DNA of 8,108 nt from Omnitrophica WOR_2 bacterium GWA2_47_8 (GCA_001805375.1 MHFY01000037.1:1-8108); one strand, 5' to 3'; shown: positions 1-5,687, counted from the first letter of the stretch. Notes: generated from the sequence alone by a model not told the origin. Numbers and translations: made by a program.

Positions 1-1
1 A

Positions 2-49
2 GAAATTAAGAAATTTTTAGAGCAGAGTAAAGCTAAATTAAATCCCTGA
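2..49 (+). CDS. C-terminal end of an unidentified upstream gene (5' partial)
   Basis: Only the last 15 codons and a TGA stop (47-49) are visible. They read EIKKFLEQSKAKLNP, a charged, lysine-rich tail typical of a helical C-terminus. The other two forward frames contain stops within the first 20 bases, so this is the only frame that can carry a gene in from the left edge. The stop overlaps the first base of the SD site of the next small gene, the spacing of a translationally coupled operon pair. The piece is too short to name a family, and it could be a chance open frame. Confidence 0.45.
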   Translation, partial: EIKKFLEQSKAKLNP

Positions 50-55
50 AAGGAG
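49..55 (+). promoter_or_regulatory. Shine-Dalgarno site of the ATA-initiated zinc protein gene
   Basis: AAAGGAG is a strong anti-SD match. Counting from AGGAG, it sits 11 nt before an ATA codon (67-69). No ATG, GTG or TTG lies in frame between the in-frame stop at 34-36 and the ATG at 145. A TTG at 56-58 is in another frame and stops after four codons. The site therefore argues for initiation close to 67 despite the unusual codon. Confidence 0.6.
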
Positions 56-66
56 TTGTATTTCCT

Positions 67-252
67 ATAGCCGAAGCCGCAAAACCAGCAGCCGCAGCAG
101 CACCAGCCGACGTTAGTAAAAATTGTTTCGGTTGCGGTAAACCGATGAAAAGAGCGAAGCGTTATTACCGTAACGGACATTATTTTTGCAATAAAAATTG
201 TTTTGTGAATAAGAAAAAAGTAGCCGCTGCCGCTGAACCAGCCGCAGCATAA
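67..252 (+). CDS. Small Ala-rich protein with FCS/TRASH-like zinc finger; putative ATA start
   Basis: A 61-residue basic protein of unknown function. An Ala/Pro-rich N-terminus (about residues 2-13) leads into a four-cysteine core, Cys20-x2-Cys23-x17-Cys41-x3-Cys45. The aromatic and basic stretch RYYRNGHYF precedes the second cysteine pair. A short Ala/Pro tail (53-61) then mirrors the N-terminus. The CxxC ... YFCxxxC layout resembles treble-clef zinc fingers of the FCS/TRASH type, so zinc binding is likely by analogy; any role in nucleic-acid or protein contact is inference. The start is the puzzle: the best-placed codon is ATA, followed by GCC GAA, as if ATG-GCC had lost its G. Initiation at ATG 145 would delete the first cysteine pair. 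The gene follows the upstream stop by 17 nt and is followed by a strong hairpin. An assembly or base-call error is a simple alternative to a true AUA start. The reading frame is convincing; the exact start is not. Confidence 0.7.
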   Translation: MAEAAKPAAAAAPADVSKNCFGCGKPMKRAKRYYRNGHYFCNKNCFVNKKKVAAAAEPAAA

Positions 253-260
253 TCCTTCAA

Positions 261-285
261 AGGCCGTCCGCTAAGCGGACGGCCT
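261..285 (+). terminator. Perfect 11-bp hairpin, probable transcription terminator
   Basis: AGGCCGTCCGC and its exact reverse complement are separated by only TAA, giving a very GC-rich 11-bp stem with a 3-nt loop. It starts 8 nt after the stop of the zinc protein gene, the usual place for an intrinsic terminator. The downstream tract (CGTTCCC) is poor in T, so termination may be inefficient or need a factor. It could instead protect the 3' end of the mRNA. No T-run favours the opposite strand either. Confidence 0.6.
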
Positions 286-287
286 CG

Positions 288-312
288 TTCCCGCCCAAAA
301 GTGTGGCGGGAA
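288..312 (+). repeat. Second hairpin (8-bp inverted repeat) before the PilZ gene
   Basis: TTCCCGCC (288-295) pairs perfectly with GGCGGGAA (305-312) around a 9-nt loop. It begins 2 nt after the first hairpin and ends 11 nt before the GGGAG site that serves the PilZ gene. It may be a second half of a tandem terminator, although it is followed by A-rich rather than T-rich sequence. Alternatively it may be a leader structure of the PilZ transcript. It does not match a c-di-GMP riboswitch that I recognise. Confidence 0.45.
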
Positions 313-337
313 GAAAAATGAACGGGAGAGTCCTACG

Positions 338-706
338 GTGGCAAACAACTTTCAAGACGAACGAAGGCAAAGCCCGCGTGTCAACCGCAATATCCCGCTT
401 AAAATAAGCAGTGATGACGGCGATGTGGTCACGCAAAGCTGGAACCTGAGCCGCAGCGGGGTCTATTGCCGTGTTAATCGCTATATTGATCCCATGACGA
501 AGCTTAAGATCCACCTTTTGTTGCCTCTTCGCAAGAATCAAAAGGTCACGACCAAAAAATTATCCTGCCGAGGGGTCGTGGTCAGAAGCGAATCCGTTCC
601 CGGGACACCCGAGTATAATGTCGCTATCTTTTTTAATGAGATCAATAATAAAGACGCTGACAACATCAGCACGTACATCACCGCGGAGTTAGCGAAGGTC
701 AGTTAA
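338..706 (+). CDS. Single-domain PilZ protein, probable c-di-GMP receptor
   Basis: A 122-residue cytosolic protein made almost entirely of one PilZ domain. Both signature motifs for cyclic di-GMP binding are present. The RxxxR motif is at residues 10-14 (RQSPR), and the [D/N]xSxxG motif is at 36-41 (NLSRSG). The following beta-strand-rich region, ending near YNVAIFF (93-99), fits the rest of the beta barrel. Because both motifs are intact, ligand binding is likely; the downstream target cannot be read from a stand-alone PilZ protein. The start is GTG, chosen because GGGAG (324-328) lies 9 nt upstream and the motif-bearing region follows directly. An ATG at 318 is out of frame. The next gene, a one-helix membrane protein, starts 23 nt downstream behind its own SD site and is a plausible partner, though this is only positional. 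No promoter was recognised upstream. Confidence 0.88.
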   Translation: MANNFQDERRQSPRVNRNIPLKISSDDGDVVTQSWNLSRSGVYCRVNRYIDPMTKLKIHLLLPLRKNQKVTTKKLSCRGVVVRSESVPGTPEYNVAIFFNEINNKDADNISTYITAELAKVS

Positions 707-729
707 TAAATTTCAGGAAGGATCGTTCC

Positions 730-891
730 ATGGAAAATGCCATAAATCTTTCGGTCACGCCTTTGCAGGTCATTCTGGCGCTGGCCTTTCAGGTCTGGAT
801 CGTTGTGTTCCCTATCGTCATTATTCGCAAGTTAAACGCCATTACGGATATCTTATTAGACCATTTTCAGGAAAATAGAGACTCTGCGTAA
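730..891 (+). CDS. 53-residue single-pass membrane microprotein
   Basis: A small gene with ATG at 730, AGGAAGG (715-721) 8 nt upstream, and TAA at 889-891. The product starts with a short polar segment. A long hydrophobic stretch at about residues 11-32 (Leu, Val, Ile, Ala, Phe and Trp rich) follows, then RK and an amphipathic, charged tail (about 33-53: ITDILLDHF, then QENRDSA). This looks like one transmembrane helix with the positive charges and the tail probably in the cytoplasm. There is no signal peptidase site or lipobox. I do not recognise the family. The SD site, the gap-filling position and the coherent membrane topology make it a likely real gene. It lies between the PilZ gene and the pseudouridine synthase gene and is probably cotranscribed with both. 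Confidence 0.72.
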   Translation: MENAINLSVTPLQVILALAFQVWIVVFPIVIIRKLNAITDILLDHFQENRDSA

Positions 892-909
892 TCATCTTCC
901 CGCATTCCT

Positions 910-1599
910 ATGTCAGACGAAAAAGATGCACGGGACCATTCGATCAAAATTTTATATCAGGATGAGCATTATATCGCTTTTGATAAGCCTCCAGGGCTTT
1001 TGGTTGTCCCAACCCCCAAAAACGAAACAAACACGTTGGTAAATATCGTTAACAGACATCAGGGCCCGCAGAAACAAGAACGGCTCTTTCCGTGCCACCG
1101 CTTGGACCGCGACACTTCAGGCGTTATTTTATTTGCCAAAGGAAAAAGGAACCAAGAACTTATGATGGAGCAGTTTAAAAAGGCGAGGGTAAAAAAATGT
1201 TACATCGCCTTTGTTCAGGGACGATTGAAAAGGCCGGCGGGAGAGCTTAAAAGTTTTATCGCGGATCAGGAACAGCGGAAGTTTCAGCGTCACCTAAGGC
1301 CTAAAATGGCAGTAACGCGCTACAAGGTCATTCAAACGGGCCGCGTGTTCAGCGTGCTGGAAGTTTTTCCGTTAACGGGCCGGACCAATCAGATCCGCAT
1401 CCAGTTCCGGGATATTGGACACCCGTTATTAGGTGAAAGAAAATACGCCTTTGCCAGGGATTACGAGCTCAAATTCCGCCGCTGCGCCCTGCACGCGTTA
1501 GAGGTGCAGTTTAAACACCCTATTAAGCACCATCCTGTCACTGTCGTTGCTCCTTTATGCGAAGACATGAAAAATTTTTTAGCACATCAATTGAATTAA
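910..1599 (+). CDS. RluA-family pseudouridine synthase
   Basis: A 229-residue enzyme that should isomerise uridine to pseudouridine in rRNA or tRNA. The catalytic motif HRLDRDTSG lies at residues 63-71 with the nucleophile Asp66. Other family blocks are FDKPPGLLVVP (24-34), KKCYIAFVQG (95-104), and TGRTNQIRIQ followed by IGHPLLGERKY (156-179). The length is close to short RluA-type enzymes and there is no N-terminal S4 RNA-binding domain, unlike RluC and RluD. Which uridine is modified cannot be read from the sequence, so no specific symbol is given. In the usual TGRTHQIR motif, His is replaced by Asn160. ATG 910 is the only sensible start, because a stop in the same frame lies at 889-891. 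It has no SD site, only a pyrimidine-rich leader. The MazG-like gene begins 19 nt after the stop. Confidence 0.92.
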   Translation: MSDEKDARDHSIKILYQDEHYIAFDKPPGLLVVPTPKNETNTLVNIVNRHQGPQKQERLFPCHRLDRDTSGVILFAKGKRNQELMMEQFKKARVKKCYIAFVQGRLKRPAGELKSFIADQEQRKFQRHLRPKMAVTRYKVIQTGRVFSVLEVFPLTGRTNQIRIQFRDIGHPLLGERKYAFARDYELKFRRCALHALEVQFKHPIKHHPVTVVAPLCEDMKNFLAHQLN

Positions 1600-1607
1600 C
1601 ATAGAGA

Positions 1608-1614
1608 GGGAGGG
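1608..1614 (+). promoter_or_regulatory. Shine-Dalgarno site fixing the TTG start of the MazG-like gene
   Basis: GGGAGGG lies 4 nt before TTG 1619 (5 nt counting from the GGAGG core). No ATG or GTG in this frame is available before Met38 of the protein. The purine-rich tract is the strongest SD in this part of the window and supports initiation at TTG, although the spacing is short. Confidence 0.65.
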
Positions 1615-1618
1615 CCCA

Positions 1619-1933
1619 TTGGAAACACTGACTATTAAAGGACAAAGCTTGAATAAACTTTCTAACCTTTGCCACACGGTGGCGGTGGAGAAAGGGTTTT
1701 GGGATAAGGAAAGGAATATCGGAGAGGCCTTAATGCTCATTGTCACGGAATTGTCCGAGGCCATGGAGGCCCACCGCGTGCAGGACCATGAAAATTTCAA
1801 AGAAGAATTGGCCGATACATTTATCCGTTTGTTCGATCTCTGCGGAGGACTTAAGATAGATATCGAAGAAGAAATCGAAAAGAAGGCCAATAAAAATAAG
1901 GCACGTCCGTATAAACATGGAAAGATCTGCTAG
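1619..1933 (+). CDS. MazG-like nucleotide pyrophosphohydrolase, single domain
   Basis: A 104-residue, mostly helical protein of the all-alpha NTP pyrophosphohydrolase (MazG/dUTPase-like) superfamily. These enzymes hydrolyse (d)NTPs to the monophosphate and pyrophosphate. The Mg-binding signature ExxE ... ExxD is visible. Glu44 and Glu47 sit in TELSEAMEAH, and Glu63 and Asp66 sit in KEELADTFIR. The segment EKGFWDKERNIGEALMLI and the C-terminal KKANKNKARPYKHGK also look like this family. E. coli MazG has two such domains; this has one, as in short MazG-like and MazG-related phage and bacterial proteins. The substrate is therefore uncertain, and house-cleaning of damaged nucleotides is only the common assumption. 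The start is TTG. The stop codon overlaps the SD site of the lipoprotein gene, so the two are very likely translated from one mRNA. Confidence 0.85.
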   Translation: METLTIKGQSLNKLSNLCHTVAVEKGFWDKERNIGEALMLIVTELSEAMEAHRVQDHENFKEELADTFIRLFDLCGGLKIDIEEEIEKKANKNKARPYKHGKIC

Positions 1934-1943
1934 GAGATCGGGT

Positions 1944-2408
1944 ATGAAAAAGCATATTTTATTTTTAGTCCTTTTGTCTTTTTCTTTGGGCTGTGTGGGC
2001 GTAAAGATCCCCAAATATCTTTCGCAAAAGTCCCCTTATGCCAAAAAACTTTACGTCAACTTTGAAGAAGCCGTCCGTTTAACGGAAAAGGCCTTGACCG
2101 ATCTTAAATGGTCGATCGATGAGAAGGTCGATCCGGCCATGTACGAACAAGATATGGCCAGCTTAGAGCCTGATCAAAAACGGATCATGATCTTTACCAA
2201 AGTCCGGCAGACCCCGCTTTTCTTAGGGACATGCTATGCCAAAATGAATATCCTGCTCAACGCGTCCAACGACGGAACAACCCAAATGGAAATACGGTAC
2301 TTGACCGTCAATTCTTTCACGGTGCGCAATATCGAATCTTACAAGAATGAAGCTGCCGCCAATAAAATATTCGAATACATCGATAGGCTGATCAAGGAAG
2401 GCCAGTAA
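1944..2408 (+). CDS. Small putative lipoprotein of unknown function
   Basis: A 154-residue protein with an N-terminal export signal: MKKH, then a hydrophobic core (about residues 5-15), then Gly16-Cys17. Cys17 would be the lipidated residue, but the box reads SLGC instead of the usual [LVI][AST][GA]C, so processing by signal peptidase II is likely rather than certain. The mature part is soluble-looking and mixed alpha/beta. It contains blocks such as RQTPLFLGTCYAKMNILL and QMEIRYLTVNS, consistent with a beta-sheet domain. I do not recognise a named family; it may be a lineage-specific envelope lipoprotein. An in-frame ATG at 1917 inside the MazG-like gene would add nine polar residues before the signal peptide. 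I prefer 1944 because AGGAG (1932-1936) lies 7 nt upstream and the signal starts cleanly there. Confidence 0.8.
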   Translation: MKKHILFLVLLSFSLGCVGVKIPKYLSQKSPYAKKLYVNFEEAVRLTEKALTDLKWSIDEKVDPAMYEQDMASLEPDQKRIMIFTKVRQTPLFLGTCYAKMNILLNASNDGTTQMEIRYLTVNSFTVRNIESYKNEAAANKIFEYIDRLIKEGQ

Positions 2409-2456
2409 CCCGGATTTCATTTAGGCGTCACCTTCTCCATCCCATACGCGATCCAC

Positions 2457-4505
2457 ATGGAAAAATTCATCCTCAAAAGTAAATTTAAGCCCGTGGCCGA
2501 ACAATCTTCGGCCACGGAAAAGATCGTTAAAAATATTTTAAACGGTCAGGCGACCCAGATCCTGCTGGGCGTGACCGGCAGCGGTAAGACATTTACCCTG
2601 GCCAATGTCATTGAAAAGATCAACCGCCCCACGCTTGTCGTTTCCCATAATAAAACCCTGGCTGCGCAGCTTTACAGCGAGTTTAAGGAATTCTTTCCTC
2701 ACAATGCGGTGGAGTATTTTGTCAGTTATTACGATTATTATCAGCCCGAGGCCTATGTCCCGCAGACAGACGTTTATATCGAAAAGGATGCCTCGATCAA
2801 CGACCGTTTGGATCGCCTGCGTTTGTCCTCCACGACGTCTCTGATGTCCCGCCGGGATGTCTTGATCGTGGCCAGCGTGTCCTGTATTTACAATTTAGGT
2901 TCTCCGGAGGATTATCAGGAATTTTTACTATATCTGGAAAAAGGACAGACCATTGACCGCGATGAAATTTTACTTAAGTTGATAGAAGTCCAGTATGAGC
3001 GCAATGACTATGAGTTTTCCCGGGGGAAATTCCGCGTCCGGGGCGATGTGGTCGAGGTTTATCCCGCGTACCGGCAGGATGCCCTGCGTATTGAATTTGA
3101 GGATGATAAAATAGCCAAGATTACGCAGATCAATCCGGTGACGTCGGAAGTTATTGTTGATTTGCCGAAAGTGGCCGTGTATCCGGCCAAACATTTCATC
3201 ACCTCTCGCCCGCGTATTGAAAATGCTTTAGGAGAGATAGAGCGAGAACTCAAAGAACGGGTGGCGCAATTGAACAGCCAGGGAAAATTATTGGAAGCGC
3301 AGAGATTGAATTCCCGCACGCGTTACGATATGGAGATGCTCAAGGAAATGGGTTTCTGTCACGGGATCGAGAATTATTCGCAGGCCCTTTCGGGCCGTCC
3401 GCCCGGCAGCCGGCCGTTTTGTTTGCTGGATTATTTTCCTAAAGATTTTATTACGCTCATCGATGAATCGCATGTCACGGTGCCTCAGTTAGGCGGCATG
3501 TATGAAGGGGATAAAGCGCGCAAAGAAACCTTGGTCGAATACGGCTTTCGCCTGCCGTCCTGCCTGGATAACCGGCCGCTGAAATTTGCGGAATTTATGC
3601 AGACGGTCAAACAGCGGATCCATGTCTCGGCGACCCCGGGCCCGTTTGAAAAAAAGGAAGCGGACGGTTTTGTCATCGAGCAGATCATCCGGCCAACGGG
3701 GATCGTTGATCCTATGATCGAAGTCCGGCAGACCAAAGGCCAGGTGGATGACTTGATCGCAGAGATCCGAAAGCGCGCGAAAAAGAACGAGCGCGTCCTC
3801 GTCACGACTTTGACCAAAAAGATGTCCGAGGACCTGACCCAGTATTTGGAAGAAAGGGATATTAAGGTAAAATATCTGCATTCCGATATCGAGACCATTG
3901 ACCGGACCCAGATCCTCAAAGATCTCAGGTTGAAAAAATTTGATTGTCTGGTGGGGGTAAACCTTTTAAGAGAAGGCTTGGACCTGCCGGAGGTATCATT
4001 GGTCGCGATCTTTGATGCGGATAAGCAAGGCTTTTTGCGTTCTCCATCGTCCTTGATCCAGGTCTCTGGCCGCGCGGCGCGGAATATCAACGGCATGGTC
4101 ATCATGTACGCGGATAGCGTCAGCAGTGCCATGAAGATCGCCATGAGCGAGTGTGACCGCCGGAGAAAAATACAAACAGCCTTTAATGAAAAACATAACA
4201 TCACCCCGCGTTCGATCATAAAGGCCATTCACGACGGGATCGAACAACTGAATGAAGAAGAAGCGGAACATATCGTGATGGACGCCGTCGGCCAGAATGA
4301 AGAATCGTTCGCGCTTAATAATTTTGTCAGTGACCTTGAGCGGCAAATGGAGGCCGCGGCGCGCAATCTGCAGTTTGAAAAAGCGGCCGCAATCAGGGAT
4401 AAGATAAAGGAATTAAAAGAACAAGGATTTCCCCAGGAAAAACAAAAGGGAAAAGGAAAGAAGAAAACGGACCGTCTTTCCATCAATAGTTTTATTAAAA
4501 AATAG
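2457..4505 (+). CDS. uvrB: Excinuclease ABC subunit B (UvrB)
   Basis: A 682-residue helicase-like subunit of the UvrABC nucleotide excision repair complex. UvrB receives damaged DNA from UvrA, verifies the lesion with its beta-hairpin, and recruits UvrC for incision. Features in order: Walker A GVTGSGKT (38-45); the aromatic beta-hairpin region around YYDYYQPEAYVPQTDVYIEK (91-110); Walker B DESH (336-339); VSATPGPFE (390-398); LLREGLDLPEV (503-513); motif VI ending GRAARN (538-543); and the C-terminal UVR coiled-coil motif that contacts UvrC (about 624-655). A lysine-rich tail of about 25 residues follows. Length is normal for the family. ATG 2457 gives the expected N-terminus with SKFKP. It has no SD site, and a stop in the same frame at 2406 excludes a longer form. 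coaX starts 8 nt after the stop, with its SD overlapping the uvrB TAG. The motif VI surroundings read LIQVSGRAARN where most UvrB proteins have LIQTIGRAARN. Confidence 0.98.
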   Translation: MEKFILKSKFKPVAEQSSATEKIVKNILNGQATQILLGVTGSGKTFTLANVIEKINRPTLVVSHNKTLAAQLYSEFKEFFPHNAVEYFVSYYDYYQPEAYVPQTDVYIEKDASINDRLDRLRLSSTTSLMSRRDVLIVASVSCIYNLGSPEDYQEFLLYLEKGQTIDRDEILLKLIEVQYERNDYEFSRGKFRVRGDVVEVYPAYRQDALRIEFEDDKIAKITQINPVTSEVIVDLPKVAVYPAKHFITSRPRIENALGEIERELKERVAQLNSQGKLLEAQRLNSRTRYDMEMLKEMGFCHGIENYSQALSGRPPGSRPFCLLDYFPKDFITLIDESHVTVPQLGGMYEGDKARKETLVEYGFRLPSCLDNRPLKFAEFMQTVKQRIHVSATPGPFEKKEADGFVIEQIIRPTGIVDPMIEVRQTKGQVDDLIAEIRKRAKKNERVLVTTLTKKMSEDLTQYLEERDIKVKYLHSDIETIDRTQILKDLRLKKFDCLVGVNLLREGLDLPEVSLVAIFDADKQGFLRSPSSLIQVSGRAARNINGMVIMYADSVSSAMKIAMSECDRRRKIQTAFNEKHNITPRSIIKAIHDGIEQLNEEEAEHIVMDAVGQNEESFALNNFVSDLERQMEAAARNLQFEKAAAIRDKIKELKEQGFPQEKQKGKGKKKTDRLSINSFIKK

Positions 4506-4513
4506 GAACAATT

Positions 4514-5272
4514 ATGCTTCTTGCCGTTGATATCGGAAATACAACAATAGCCTTTGGGATCGTAAAGGCCGGCCGGGTCTTAAAGATCAAACGGATCGAA
4601 ACTCACCAGTCGGAACTTATCCTGAAAAGGGCGATCAAAGGTACTGCGCTCCTTTTAAAGAAACAATATAAGGGAATAGCGGGGATCGTCATCTGCAGTG
4701 TTGTTCCCCCGGCCTCGGCAACCGTCAGCAGTATCTTAAAGGAAGTCTTTAAAATAAAACCGCTGATCGTGGGGCAAGATATTGTTGTCCCGATAAAAAA
4801 TTTGTACCGCAACCCGAACCAGGTGGGGAAGGACAGACTGGTTGAGGCTTACGCCGCGTCTTTCCTGTATGGGACGCCTTTGATCATTATTGATTTCGGG
4901 ACCGCCATTACCTATAACATTGTTTCGGCCAAACGTGAATATCTGGGGGGGATCATTGTCCCGGGGATCCGCTTGTCCGCCGAATCTCTTTTCAAAAAGA
5001 CCGCGCTTTTACCAAAGGTCAAGATCAAAACGCCTAAAAATATCATCGGCAAAACTACCAACGAAAGTATCCTCAGCGGATTGTTCTATGGGTACGGTGC
5101 GATGAGTGTGGGGCTTATCGATAAGATCTCCAAAACATTTAAATCTCGCCCTCAAGTCGTTGTCACAGGCGGATATACACATTGGGTTAAAAAGTATTTC
5201 GCCGAGAAGATCGATGTTGTCGATGAACATCTGATCTTTAAAGGCCTCGCCCTGCTCTGGAGTTCCCTCTAA
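4514..5272 (+). CDS. coaX: Type III pantothenate kinase (CoaX)
   Basis: A 252-residue enzyme that phosphorylates pantothenate with ATP, the first step of coenzyme A synthesis in the cytosol. It belongs to the ASKHA acetate/sugar kinase-Hsc70-actin fold. The phosphate loop DIGNTTIAFG is at residues 6-15. The substrate and catalytic segment VGKDRLVEAYAAS is at 104-116, with Asp107 and Arg108. The second nucleotide motif IIDFGTAITYNIV is at 125-137. The LGGIIVPGIRLSAESL block is at 144-159, followed by VTGGYTH (217-223) and a C-terminal EHLIFKGL (238-245). The length matches the family (about 250-260). Type III kinases are insensitive to CoA feedback and often replace CoaA in deep-branching lineages. 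The gene is 8 nt from uvrB, so they are surely cotranscribed. No clear terminator separates it from the groES promoter, so some read-through is possible. Confidence 0.96.
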   Translation: MLLAVDIGNTTIAFGIVKAGRVLKIKRIETHQSELILKRAIKGTALLLKKQYKGIAGIVICSVVPPASATVSSILKEVFKIKPLIVGQDIVVPIKNLYRNPNQVGKDRLVEAYAASFLYGTPLIIIDFGTAITYNIVSAKREYLGGIIVPGIRLSAESLFKKTALLPKVKIKTPKNIIGKTTNESILSGLFYGYGAMSVGLIDKISKTFKSRPQVVVTGGYTHWVKKYFAEKIDVVDEHLIFKGLALLWSSL

Positions 5273-5283
5273 GAAAAAATCCC

Positions 5284-5312
5284 TTGACAAATTATCGCTT
5301 TTTGATTAAATT
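5284..5312 (+). promoter_or_regulatory. Housekeeping-type promoter of groES-groEL
   Basis: A perfect -35 hexamer TTGACA (5284-5289) is followed after 17 bp by TAAATT (5307-5312), a 4/6 match to the -10 consensus. Transcription should start near 5319, inside the CIRCE element, giving a 5' leader of about 40 nt. The -10 itself is approximate; TTAAAT one base earlier scores the same with a 16-bp spacer. A vegetative promoter combined with CIRCE is the classic arrangement for HrcA-repressed chaperonin operons. Confidence 0.8.
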
Positions 5313-5337
5313 AGCGCTCTATCAAGTCAAGTGCTAA
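5311..5337 (+). promoter_or_regulatory. CIRCE operator (HrcA binding site)
   Basis: TTAGCGCTC-N9-AAGTGCTAA matches the CIRCE consensus TTAGCACTC-N9-GAGTGCTAA at 8 of 9 positions in each arm, with the exact 9-bp spacer. It overlaps the end of the -10 and the predicted start site, so a bound HrcA dimer would block transcription. Known biology of this element is repression in unstressed cells, relieved on heat or misfolding stress because HrcA needs GroEL to stay active. hrcA itself is not in the window. Confidence 0.93.
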
Positions 5338-5359
5338 TAACATAACATGGAGGATTTGT

Positions 5360-5647
5360 ATGAATATCAGACCATTAGGTGATCGCATCGTTGTAAAGCC
5401 CTTAGAGGCGCAAGAAAAAACCAAAGGCGGTATTGTGTTACCGGACACGGCTAAAGAGAAACCGCAAGAGGGCAAGGTCATGGCCGTTGGAAAAGGAAAA
5501 GTTTTGGAATCAGGCCAGACACAGACTTTAGAAGTAAAGGTGGGGGACAAGATCCTTTACGGAAAATACAGCGGCAGCGAGATCTCACAGGATGGGGAAG
5601 ATCTATTGATCATGCGCGAAGAAGATGTTTTAGCGATCGTTAAATAA
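5360..5647 (+). CDS. groES: Co-chaperonin GroES
   Basis: A 95-residue Hsp10 subunit. Seven copies form the lid that caps the GroEL ring and closes the folding chamber in the cytosol. The family start MNIRPLGDRIVVKP is intact. The mobile loop at about residues 17-32 carries the GroEL-binding tripeptide Ile25-Val26-Leu27 in GGIVLPDT. The C-terminal YSGSEI ... MREEDVLAIV strand is typical, and the length is normal. GGAGG (5349-5353) is 6 nt before the ATG. The gene is first in the two-gene groESL operon behind the CIRCE-controlled promoter; groEL follows after 40 nt. Confidence 0.98.
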   Translation: MNIRPLGDRIVVKPLEAQEKTKGGIVLPDTAKEKPQEGKVMAVGKGKVLESGQTQTLEVKVGDKILYGKYSGSEISQDGEDLLIMREEDVLAIVK

Positions 5648-5687
5648 ATTTTAAATCTCGAAGGTAAATTATAAAGGGAGGCAATAC

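Noticed and set aside
145..252. ATG 145 as the start of the zinc protein
   Set aside because: It would remove the first CxxC pair of the four-cysteine core and has no SD site; the SD at 49-55 points to 67.
286..337. c-di-GMP (GEMM) riboswitch before the PilZ gene
   Set aside because: The leader is too short and lacks the conserved riboswitch core; only a simple hairpin is present.
257..541. 94-codon minus-strand frame running into the hairpin region
   Set aside because: It overlaps the PilZ gene, whose motifs are clear on the plus strand, and shows no domain or SD support.
1917..1943. Longer N-terminus for the lipoprotein from ATG 1917
   Set aside because: It would put nine polar and basic residues before a clean signal peptide, and the AGGAG at 1932-1936 fits ATG 1944.
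3485..4228. 247-codon open frame on the minus strand
   Set aside because: It lies wholly inside uvrB, whose conserved motifs fill the plus strand. The translation is Ser/Arg-rich without recognisable domains, as expected of an antisense shadow.
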